From positions 1-64,000 of the forward strand of contig NZ_JAENIO010000012.1 in assembly GCF_016595415.1 (NCBI RefSeq): a stretch of DNA of 64,000 nucleotides, read 5' to 3'. The translations under genes were made by a program, and so were the position numbers. The stretch is from Roseibacillus ishigakijimensis. Lineage in GTDB: Bacteria > Verrucomicrobiota > Verrucomicrobiia > Verrucomicrobiales > Akkermansiaceae. The first letter of the stretch is position 1; each line of letters opens with the position of its first letter. This document shows positions 17,695 to 24,881 of this stretch, piece after piece. A model generated the notes under the pieces. The model searched no databases. It had not been told where the DNA came from and worked only from the letters and a program-made list of their open reading frames with translations.

Positions 17695-18360
17695 ATGTTC
17701 AAACTGATGTTGATGCTTTTGTTTGGCGGGCTTCTCGCGCTGGGGGCTTATGAGATCCCAACCGGGGTGGTTGGGCTCAGTGGTCTGGAGCAGGCACAGA
17801 AGAAAGCGAAGGCCGCGCAGAAGCCGGTGGTGCTGGTGGTCGCGATCAAGACCCAGCCCGAGACATGAGACACTTGCCCCGGGACCATCAGTTCGTTGGT
17901 CAGCAAGCATCTTCTCACTTGGTCGGAGCCGGTCGCGGTTGATCCTTCGGAAATACTGGCTTTGCCCGAGGGCGCCCGCGAGGTGGTCAAAGCCAAGTCG
18001 GGGGTGACTCCCAAGGTCTTCGTCATGAACCCTGACTTGACGGCGAGTTTCGGCGAGTTTTCGCACTCCGAGATGACGAGCAAGAATTGGAACACCATCT
18101 TCAAGGACGCCAAGACGGCGGTGGGGACGGCTGTGCGGGATGGCTCCTTCCTGAAAGCTGCCGAGGTGGTCACCATTACGGGATCGGCATTGGAGAAGTG
18201 GGAGAGTTCGGCTGGCACGGCGATCGAAGCCAAGCTGGTCGCGATTGAGGACGAGTCGGTTTTTGTTTTTGAGACTGCGGCGGGCAAAACCATTCGAGCT
18301 TCGGCTGATCAGCTCAGCGAGGCCTCCGTGGCCCGGGCAAAGGCTTTGGGCGAGAAATAG
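17695..18360 (+). CDS. Candidate selenoprotein: secreted thioredoxin-like protein with UxxC motif
   Basis: Translated as one frame it is 221 residues, with a single in-frame TGA at codon 58 (17866-17868) and a TAG stop. An N-terminal hydrophobic stretch (MFKLMLMLLFGGLLALGA) suggests export. The KPVVLVV strand precedes T-U-D-T-C, so the TGA replaces the first cysteine of the thioredoxin CxxC, with Cys61 intact. GVTPKVFVMNPD is the expected later strand, with the cis-proline-like TP. Coding quality is unchanged on both sides. A hairpin with loop AGUUC lies downstream. A split gene caused by mutation is the alternative, but a second gene in the window shows the same pattern. Likely a thiol/selenol oxidoreductase. 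Confidence 0.75.
17883..17901 (+). promoter_or_regulatory. Putative SECIS hairpin after TGA codon 58
   Basis: GACCA (17883-17887) pairs with TGGTC (17897-17901). A T-T mismatch and a C-G pair (17889 with 17895) close a five-base loop AGTTC. The loop G is 23 bases after the TGA. Position and loop G fit the bacterial SECIS pattern bound by SelB. The second candidate selenoprotein has the same AGTT loop start. Confidence 0.6.
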
Positions 18361-18438
18361 CGCGGCAGCGATGAAGAACCGGCGCCAAGAGCGGCTGATG
18401 GGCGGAGCGGTGGGCGCGCGACAAGGCGGGAGGACGGA

Positions 18439-19239
18439 GTGAAGAGGTCTCCCCGCCTCGCCTACTGGCTCTATCGGGCGGCGCGGCTCCTTGTCCTGGC
18501 CTATGGCACGGTGCTCCTTTTTGCCTGGGTGATGGGCGATCGGCTGCTTTTTCAGCCCCCTCCCGCGAGCTATCGTTCCGGGGCAGAGGGATTGGTTCGA
18601 TTCGGGCCCGGGGATGAGTTTGCGGGAATTTATCTCCCTCCGTCTCAGCCGGAAGGGCCGATTCTGCTGTGGTCCCATGGCAATGCGGAGGATGCCGGGC
18701 AAGTCCGCGAGCTGGCTCCTTGGTTGGAAGAAAGAGGCCTGGGGGCTTTTTTCTATGATTATCCCGGATACGGCTTGTCGCGAGGGCGGGCCGACGAAGA
18801 GGGAGTCTACCGTTCTGCCGAGGCCGCCTGGCTCTTTCTTCGGGAAAAGGGGCATGCGGAGGAGGAGATCGTGCTTTTGGGCCAGTCTCTGGGCAGCGGA
18901 GCGGCGTCCTTTTTGGCCCGGGAAAAAAAGGCAGGCGGCTTGATCCTCGTCTCGCCTTTCAAGTCGGCCTTCCGGGTGGTGACCCGGAGAAAGATTGTGC
19001 CGTGGGATCGGTTTGACAATTGGGCCCACTTGCAGGGAGTCGAGATGCCGCTTCTCGTGATTCACGGCGAGGAGGATGAGGTAGTCCCTTTTTCCCACGG
19101 AGAGGCGCTCGTCGGTCGCCATGAGGGGAGGAAGCGATTCCTCGCACTCCCGGGGGTGGGGCATAACGACCTCTGGGGGCAAGCGGGGGAAGAGGTGCTG
19201 GATGCTCTCCACGAGTTTGTGACCCGGCCGGAAAGTTGA
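18439..19239 (+). CDS. Alpha/beta hydrolase, membrane-anchored
   Basis: A 266-residue protein from a GTG start with GGGAGGA upstream. One N-terminal helix (about 10-32) precedes an alpha/beta hydrolase fold. The oxyanion HGNAED is at about 80, the nucleophile Ser150 is in GQSLGSG, Asp213 is in HGEEDEVVP, and His242 is in GVGHND. It resembles the Bem46/ABHD13 group of membrane-associated serine hydrolases. The substrate is unknown. It follows the candidate seleno-thioredoxin gene by 78 bases in the same direction and may be co-transcribed. Confidence 0.88.
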   Translation: MKRSPRLAYWLYRAARLLVLAYGTVLLFAWVMGDRLLFQPPPASYRSGAEGLVRFGPGDEFAGIYLPPSQPEGPILLWSHGNAEDAGQVRELAPWLEERGLGAFFYDYPGYGLSRGRADEEGVYRSAEAAWLFLREKGHAEEEIVLLGQSLGSGAASFLAREKKAGGLILVSPFKSAFRVVTRRKIVPWDRFDNWAHLQGVEMPLLVIHGEEDEVVPFSHGEALVGRHEGRKRFLALPGVGHNDLWGQAGEEVLDALHEFVTRPES

Positions 19240-19344
19240 TCCCAACCCCCGGTTCATTCGGGTTCAGGGAGGCCCTCTTTTCTGCAGGAAAAGTGCGCGA
19301 CGGGGCGCGGCTTACCTCTTCTTGGAATCTCTCCTTGGGAGAAA

Positions 19345-19374
19345 AGAAAGGCCCGGGACGTTTCCGCCCCGGGC
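19345..19374 (-). terminator. Terminator for the TonB-dependent receptor gene
   Basis: Stem GCCCGGG (19351-19357) with CCCGGGC (19368-19374). On the minus strand it is followed by a T-rich tract. It lies about 60 bases past the receptor stop. Confidence 0.7.
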
Positions 19375-19437
19375 TGCACATTCACCTATACGAGTGACGG
19401 AAGCGGCCAGACTCCGCTCCCGCCAGGAAAAGCTGAG

Positions 19438-21486
19438 TTACCAGCGATAGCGGGTGGTGAGGAGGGCTCCGAAGCCGGCGCCATTGACCCCCGAGCCATG
19501 CACGCGGTAGTCTTCGTCAAAAAGGTTTTGCAGGGCGATGCTGACGTCGAGGTTCTCGCTCACCTGCCAGCCGCCGGAGAGACTGGCGGTGAGGTAGGCC
19601 GGGGTGCCCCCGGGCGGGATGCGCTGGGTGTCGTCTTTATCGTCTTCGGAGAGGCGGTTGGCGCGAGCCGCCGCGATGAGGCGGGCTTCTGCCCACCAAT
19701 TGCCGGGCTCATAGCGCAGGGCCAGAGAACCACGCAAGGGTGAGAGCCGAGAGAGGGGTTCGGTGATTTCGCGGTTGCTGTTGGTGGCCTCCACGCGGTC
19801 GGCATCGCCGTATTGATAGGTCAAAAAGCCCGATAGAGTGAGGCAGTCGGTCAAGCGGTAGCTGGCTTCCGCTTCCGCACCCACCAGCCAGGCTTCTGAA
19901 CCATTGGTGGTGATGGTCGTGCTACTACCCGGGGTCTCCGGAACACTGGTGATGATGTCGTCGATGAGGGTGTAGAAGACTGCCGACTCCATGGCGAAGC
20001 GATCGGCCCGGGCCCGCGTCCCCAGCTCGAAGGTCCAGGTCTTTTCAGGGTCCAGATCAAGACTCCCCAAGGCATTGTTATCGTTGCGGGTGGTCAGGTT
20101 GCCGGAAAGATCGTTCACATTGGGGGCCCGGAAGCCCTGTGAGACGCCGCCGAAAGCCGTCCAAGTCTCGTTGAAGTGATAGAGGGCCCGCACATTGAAG
20201 ACGAGTGAATTCCAGTCATCGTCAGCAGAGATGTCCTCCGAGCCGGTCCAGACCTTGCCCAGCTCGGCCTCGGAATAGGTGTAGCGCAGGCCTGCGGTGG
20301 TCTCGAATTGGTCGTTCCAGGGAGTGCGGGCTTGCGCAAAGATGCCCAGCGAGCGGTATTCGGAATCGTCGGCGAGGGGGCGCATGGAGCGGGGATCCCG
20401 TCCGGTGCGGCGACCACGGGATTCGATTTCGTCTTCATAGTAGTCGAGCCCGTAGAGGAGTTGACTGCCCACGAGCTCGGACTCCGCCACTAGACTGACT
20501 CCGTAGGTTTCGGTCTCGATGACTTGGTTGCGAATGTCGCTGGGTCCCCGGTTTTGGAACTCGGAGTCTTGGGCGGTTTGGTAGGAAAAGGTGGCGGTGT
20601 AGCTATCCACCGGTCCCTTGGCGAGGTCGTGCTCGACCTTGAGATAGGTCAGGCTGCGCTCCTGGTCGTAGACCCGGGCGGGGAAGGTGCCGGGGGAAAG
20701 CCCTTCCCAGTTGCCGGGATTGTTCTCCGTGGAGTGCCAGCGGTTGACCTCGTCCTGGTTGAGCTGTTGGTGGGCGAGGGTCAGGTGGAAGTCCGCGCTC
20801 GGCGACCATTCGAACTTGAGGTCGAGGTTTTGTTCCGGATAGCCGGTTCCCTTCATCTTGCCGAAGGCGTTGGATTCGATGTCGCCGAAGTCTTTCCAGG
20901 TGCCTCCGAGAGTCAGCCCCCAGATGCCGCCTTCCCCGATACTTTGTTGCACGCGGGCAATTTGCGAGTTGGAATTGGTGTCGAAGCGATAGAGTGCGCT
21001 GCCATGCTGGAAGAAGCCTGCTTCGGCTTCGCGATAGCCCGAGCCGATGGTGATGGAGTTCACGGTGCCGCCCAGGGCATCACTGCCATAGAGCACCGAA
21101 CCTTGGCTTTTGATCAGCTCCAGTCGATCGAGAGCGAAGCCGTCGATGGTATTGGCATACTGCACGGGCCCCGAGCGGAAGGTGGAGTTATTCAGGCGCA
21201 CCCCGTCGATAAGGTAGAGGTTCTGGCGCCCGGTGAAGCCGCGGATAAAGGGCGAGCCGTGCCCGTGGGTCGTCTTTTGCACCGAGACTCCTGGGGTGAG
21301 CTCGAAGGCTTCGGGCAGAGTGCGGAAGCCTTGATCCAGATATTCTCCGGAAGTGATGACCTCCGTGCTGTAGGGGGTGTCGCGGGAGTCTTCGGCAACG
21401 CGGGAGGCGGTGACGACGGTGTCCCGGAGGACATCCTGGGCAGTCAGGCTGGCGGGAATGCAAAAAAGCAAAGGTGTGTATCGCAT
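19438..21486 (-). CDS. TonB-dependent outer membrane receptor
   Basis: A 682-residue protein starting at MRYTPLLFCIPASLTAQ, a signal peptide. The plug domain follows (VVTASRVAEDSRDTPYSTEVIT, then ELTPGVSV, RGFTGRQNLYLIDGVRLNN and YGSDALGGTVN). The C-terminal beta-barrel ends in an aromatic residue (TTRYRW), as is typical. The plug resembles the BtuB and haem/siderophore receptor groups. The ligand cannot be decided here. It is divergent from thiL across a 119-base region containing a perfect inverted repeat. No B12 or TPP riboswitch is evident there. Confidence 0.92.
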   Translation of the reverse strand: MRYTPLLFCIPASLTAQDVLRDTVVTASRVAEDSRDTPYSTEVITSGEYLDQGFRTLPEAFELTPGVSVQKTTHGHGSPFIRGFTGRQNLYLIDGVRLNNSTFRSGPVQYANTIDGFALDRLELIKSQGSVLYGSDALGGTVNSITIGSGYREAEAGFFQHGSALYRFDTNSNSQIARVQQSIGEGGIWGLTLGGTWKDFGDIESNAFGKMKGTGYPEQNLDLKFEWSPSADFHLTLAHQQLNQDEVNRWHSTENNPGNWEGLSPGTFPARVYDQERSLTYLKVEHDLAKGPVDSYTATFSYQTAQDSEFQNRGPSDIRNQVIETETYGVSLVAESELVGSQLLYGLDYYEDEIESRGRRTGRDPRSMRPLADDSEYRSLGIFAQARTPWNDQFETTAGLRYTYSEAELGKVWTGSEDISADDDWNSLVFNVRALYHFNETWTAFGGVSQGFRAPNVNDLSGNLTTRNDNNALGSLDLDPEKTWTFELGTRARADRFAMESAVFYTLIDDIITSVPETPGSSTTITTNGSEAWLVGAEAEASYRLTDCLTLSGFLTYQYGDADRVEATNSNREITEPLSRLSPLRGSLALRYEPGNWWAEARLIAAARANRLSEDDKDDTQRIPPGGTPAYLTASLSGGWQVSENLDVSIALQNLFDEDYRVHGSGVNGAGFGALLTTRYRW

Positions 21487-21569
21487 GTGTGGAGAGAGAA
21501 ACGCGGCCACAGAAGGATTCTTTGAAGAAAATCGCCCTTTGGACTCCCGGAGAATTGGCAGTTGGTTTT

Positions 21570-21586
21570 TTGGCAAGCTTTGCCAA
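21570..21586. promoter_or_regulatory. Perfect inverted repeat in the receptor/thiL intergenic region
   Basis: TTGGCAA, a three-base centre GCT, then TTGCCAA. It lies 19 bases before the thiL start and about 84 bases upstream of the divergent TonB receptor start. This is the arrangement of an operator or a short hairpin, and no binding protein can be named. Confidence 0.4.
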
Positions 21587-21605
21587 CTTGGGGGACTTGC
21601 CAGCT

Positions 21606-22514
21606 ATGTCCGACTCATCCGATTCTACGAAAATGCATCATCTGGGCGAAGAGGAAATCGTGCGCCGTCTGGTGGCCGGGCTGTCTCAGGGGGAGCGCGT
21701 GCTGGTCGGTCCGGGGGACGATTGCGCGGTGATCGATGCCGGGGGGGAAGACCTTTTGTTGCTCAAGACCGATGCGGTCGTGGCGGGGGTGCATTTTTTA
21801 TCGGAAACGGATCCGGCGCGGGTGGGATGGAAGGCTGCGGCCCGCGTGGTGAGCGACTTTGCGGCCATGGGGGGAAGGGCGGAGGAATTGCTAGTGACCG
21901 TTGCCGTGCCGGAAGATTGTGCGATGGCCTGGCTGGAAGGCCTTTACCGAGGTCTGACCTGTTGTGCGCAGGAGTATGGAGCCAGTATCGTGGGGGGCGA
22001 GACAGTAGGGCTCCCGGCGGGAGCGGCGGCCATGATCAGCGTGGCGGGCACGGGGCGGGTGGAGCGGGGACGGGTGGTGACCCGGGCCGGGGGGCAGGTG
22101 GGCGATGGCATTTGGGTCACCGGGCGCCTGGGTGGCAGCTTTGCCAGCGAGCGGCATCTGGACTTTCTGCCCCGGGTGGCGGAGGGGCAGTGGCTGGCTG
22201 CCCATGCGACGGCCATGATGGATCTTTCCGATGGAATTCGGCGGGATCTTCCCCGCCTTGCCGATGCCAGCGGCTGGGGTTTCGAGCTCTGGCGGGAGAT
22301 GCTTCCGCGTCAGGCGGGTTGCTCGGTGGAGCAGGCCTTGTCCGAGGGGGAGGATATGGAGTTGATTTTTACCGCTGCGGAGGGGGCTTGGGAGGACGAA
22401 TTTCGGCGCACTTTTCCCTCGCTGGAACTGACCCGCATCGGCACTCTCACCCCGGGAGAGCGCAGTGACCTCGGCTCCGGGGGCTGGCAACATTTCACCA
22501 CCCAATCAGCATGA
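21606..22514 (+). CDS. thiL: Thiamine-monophosphate kinase
   Basis: A 302-residue protein from the ATG giving MSDSSDSTKMHHLGEEEI. It has the AIR synthase/ThiL fold: GPGDDCAV, LLKTDAVVAGVHF, ARVVSDFAAMGG, GGETVG, MMDLSDGIRRDLPRL, and SEGEDMELIF. It phosphorylates thiamine phosphate to thiamine diphosphate in the cytoplasm. I considered selenophosphate synthetase (SelD), which shares the fold, but SelD's Cys/Sec plus lysine N-terminal loop is absent and the ThiL motifs fit. It overlaps the following DUF445 gene by 4 bases, so the two are co-translated. Confidence 0.92.
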   Translation: MSDSSDSTKMHHLGEEEIVRRLVAGLSQGERVLVGPGDDCAVIDAGGEDLLLLKTDAVVAGVHFLSETDPARVGWKAAARVVSDFAAMGGRAEELLVTVAVPEDCAMAWLEGLYRGLTCCAQEYGASIVGGETVGLPAGAAAMISVAGTGRVERGRVVTRAGGQVGDGIWVTGRLGGSFASERHLDFLPRVAEGQWLAAHATAMMDLSDGIRRDLPRLADASGWGFELWREMLPRQAGCSVEQALSEGEDMELIFTAAEGAWEDEFRRTFPSLELTRIGTLTPGERSDLGSGGWQHFTTQSA

Positions 22515-23761
22515 AAGACGGACGCGAACGATTGCAACGCATGCGGGCCTTTGCCACCGGGCTCCTCGTGCTCATGGCCTTGACCTATGGGCTTTCTCGT
22601 AGTTTGGAGGAATCTCTGGCAGGATGGGGATGGGTGCGGGCTTTCGCCGAGGCCGCGATGGTGGGCGCGCTTGCGGATTGGTTCGCGGTGACGGCTCTCT
22701 TTCGCCATCCGCTGGGATTGCCCATTCCCCACACGGCGATTGTGCGGGAGGAGAAGGAGCGCATCGGGGCTCTCGTCGGTCAGTTTGTGCGGGGCAGTTT
22801 CTTTACTCGCGAGGAAGTCAGTCGCCAGTGGCGCGACTGGCAGCCGGCGGAGAAGATCACGGCCTGGTTGGCTCGGGCCGAGAATGCCGAAGCTGCGGTG
22901 CGGCGGGTGGCGGGCACTTTGCCGGGATTGCTGGCGAAAGCGGACGGGCTGGAGCTTTCCCGCCTGGGGGGAGAAAAGGTGAGGGAGGCCCTGCAGGGGC
23001 TTCCCGTGGGGCGCTTGGTCTCCGTGTTGTTGGAGGGTTTTTTGCGGAGTCCCACCCGGCGCGAGGTCCTTGCTCCCATCCTGGGGCGTTTGGGCGAAAC
23101 AGTGGCTCAGAATCGGGATTGGGTGATGGACGAGGCCCGCAAGGGAGCCCCCATGCGCAAAGCCAAAATTCTCGGCGCGGTGACCGAAGTGGCCGCCATG
23201 ATGATGTCGGGCAAGGCCATCGAGAAGCTTTCCGGCGAGCTCGCGGCCGCGAGCCAGGACCAGGAGCATGCGCTTTATGAAAAAATCGAGGAGGCTCTCC
23301 GCCAGACGCTGCGCGAGCTGCAGGAGGGAGGCGGTGGCGAGTGGGAAGCCTTCAAAGAGCGCGTCCTCGCGGATCCGGAAACCCAGGCCGTGCTTGAGGA
23401 AGTCATTCGTGGTGCCGGGCGATACGTGCTGAGCGAGGCCGAGAACTTGGAAAGCGGCAGCGATGGCGGCCGGTGGGCGCAGGTGATTGCCTCCTCGGCT
23501 ACCCGTCTGCAGGAGAATCCCGAAAAGTTGGCTCACTTTGAGGAGACTCTCGAAAATGCGGTGGCGGGCTTTTTTGAACGCTACGGGAGTGGCATCGAGA
23601 CCGTCATCAGCCGCACGGTCGATAGCTGGGAGGCGGATGATCTCATTGAAAAGTTGGAGAATCAGGTCGGCCCCGATCTGCAGTTCATCCGCATCAATGG
23701 CACCCTCATCGGAGGTTGCGTGGGACTTCTCCTACATGGGGTGGAAATCCTGATTTGGTAA
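22511..23761 (+). CDS. DUF445 membrane protein
   Basis: A 416-residue protein with the family signature near the N-terminus: FAEAAMVGALADWFAVTALFRHPLGLPIPHTAIV. A long helical middle section follows, then a final hydrophobic helix (GTLIGGCVGLLLHGVEILIW). Such proteins are predicted inner-membrane proteins of unknown function. Its ATG overlaps the thiL stop (ATGA), implying translational coupling. The fusion of DUF445 with thiL in one operon has no obvious metabolic logic. Confidence 0.9.
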   Translation: MKDGRERLQRMRAFATGLLVLMALTYGLSRSLEESLAGWGWVRAFAEAAMVGALADWFAVTALFRHPLGLPIPHTAIVREEKERIGALVGQFVRGSFFTREEVSRQWRDWQPAEKITAWLARAENAEAAVRRVAGTLPGLLAKADGLELSRLGGEKVREALQGLPVGRLVSVLLEGFLRSPTRREVLAPILGRLGETVAQNRDWVMDEARKGAPMRKAKILGAVTEVAAMMMSGKAIEKLSGELAAASQDQEHALYEKIEEALRQTLRELQEGGGGEWEAFKERVLADPETQAVLEEVIRGAGRYVLSEAENLESGSDGGRWAQVIASSATRLQENPEKLAHFEETLENAVAGFFERYGSGIETVISRTVDSWEADDLIEKLENQVGPDLQFIRINGTLIGGCVGLLLHGVEILIW

Positions 23762-23770
23762 AGCCGGGAG

Positions 23771-24742
23771 CTATTCCCGGGACCCGGTGCTGGTCCGGGG
23801 GGTGCAGGAGGCGGGCTTGGGAGGCCCGGTCGGGGAGAGGCGTTGGGCGGCGAGGAGGGAGAGAATGACGAGGGTGCCGCCCACAAGGAGGCCCCAGGTG
23901 GCCTTTTCCCCGGGAATGAGCAGGAGGGACTCGCTCACTCCGCATATGGGGATGAGAAAGCGGTAGCTGGCGAGCAAATTCACCGGATGCTGGGTCGAGA
24001 GGTGGTTCCAAAGGGTGAAGGCGAAAGCTGAGACGAAGGCCAGCCAGAGGGTGAGGGCGAGGACCTTGGGGGTCAGGATTTCCGCGCTCTGGGGGGCGGC
24101 GGGGCTGCCGGCCGCGAGGAGGACGAGCCCACCGAGGAAGAGGGAAAAGCCCGTTGCCGCCCGGGGACCCATGGTGGGCCGGATTTTGGAAAAAGTGATG
24201 ATGCCCAGCGCCCCCATCAGGGTCGCGGTGAGGAGACAGAGGAGACCGGGAAGGGAGAAGGGGCGGCCGTCAGCCGGAGTGCTGGTGGCCAGGCTCACAC
24301 CCACGGCACCGAGGAAGAGTGCGGCCCATTGGCCGCGACTGGGCCAGGGGGTGCGCAGGATGAGGGGAGCCAGCAGCATCCACCAGAAGGAACCGGTGGC
24401 GACCATGAGGCTGCCCAGACTGCCGCTGGAGAGATTGAGGCCCAAGTAGAAGAAGAGATATTGACCGATGGTCTGGGTGGCTGCAAAGGCGAGAGTGAGC
24501 TTGATGGGGGTGGCGCGGAAGTCCCGCAGTGCTTGACGGGAAAGGAGGAGTAGGACGCCTCCGGCCAGGGTGAAGCGGAGGCCGGCGAACCAATACATTT
24601 CGGCTAGGCCGATGGAGAGCCCCTGCTGCTCCCACTCGAGATAGGCGAGCTTGATGCCGGGAAAGGCGCTGCCCCAGAGGACGGCACAAAGGAGGACGGG
24701 CGGCAGGATGCGCAGCCAGTGGTGCTCGGCTCGTTCAGGCAT
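23771..24742 (-). CDS. EamA/DMT-family transporter
   Basis: A 323-residue protein starting at MPERAEHHWLRILPPVLL. It has about ten transmembrane helices in two EamA repeats. The first opens with LCAVLWGSAFPGIKLAYL and the second contains FVSAFAFTLWNHLSTQHPV. This is the drug/metabolite transporter superfamily, whose members export metabolites or amino acids, and the substrate is not deducible. Its stop converges on the DUF445 gene with 9 bases between them. Confidence 0.88.
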   Translation of the reverse strand: MPERAEHHWLRILPPVLLCAVLWGSAFPGIKLAYLEWEQQGLSIGLAEMYWFAGLRFTLAGGVLLLLSRQALRDFRATPIKLTLAFAATQTIGQYLFFYLGLNLSSGSLGSLMVATGSFWWMLLAPLILRTPWPSRGQWAALFLGAVGVSLATSTPADGRPFSLPGLLCLLTATLMGALGIITFSKIRPTMGPRAATGFSLFLGGLVLLAAGSPAAPQSAEILTPKVLALTLWLAFVSAFAFTLWNHLSTQHPVNLLASYRFLIPICGVSESLLLIPGEKATWGLLVGGTLVILSLLAAQRLSPTGPPKPASCTPRTSTGSRE

Positions 24743-24881
24743 GTGCTGGCTATGGAGCGGCAGGCTGTCCTTGGCAAGCGCGGGTTGGCTGAAGGCGGGG
24801 GGGAATTTAACACAAGGCCGCGAAAGGTTTCCCAATTGCGGATCGTCTCATAGGCTGGCACCCGCCCGACATCATCTCGTC

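Noticed and set aside
17695-18360. Treating the TGA as a simple pseudogene or frameshift
   Set aside because: The frame is uninterrupted on both sides, the TGA is exactly at the redox cysteine, and a second independent gene shows the same. I keep mutation as an alternative but not as the preferred reading.
17668-19257. 529-codon minus-strand frame opposite the candidate selenoprotein and hydrolase
   Set aside because: The plus-strand proteins have clear fold motifs. The minus-strand product has none and is Arg/Pro/Gly-biased.
21487-21605. TPP or cobalamin riboswitch before thiL or the TonB receptor
   Set aside because: Neither the conserved TPP core nor a B12-box-like sequence is seen; only the inverted repeat stands out.
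21606-22514. Selenophosphate synthetase (SelD) instead of ThiL
   Set aside because: SelD has the same fold, but the motifs GPGDDCAV and MMDLSDGIRRDL fit ThiL. The SelD N-terminal Cys/Sec-Lys loop is missing, so no selenium machinery is claimed in the window.
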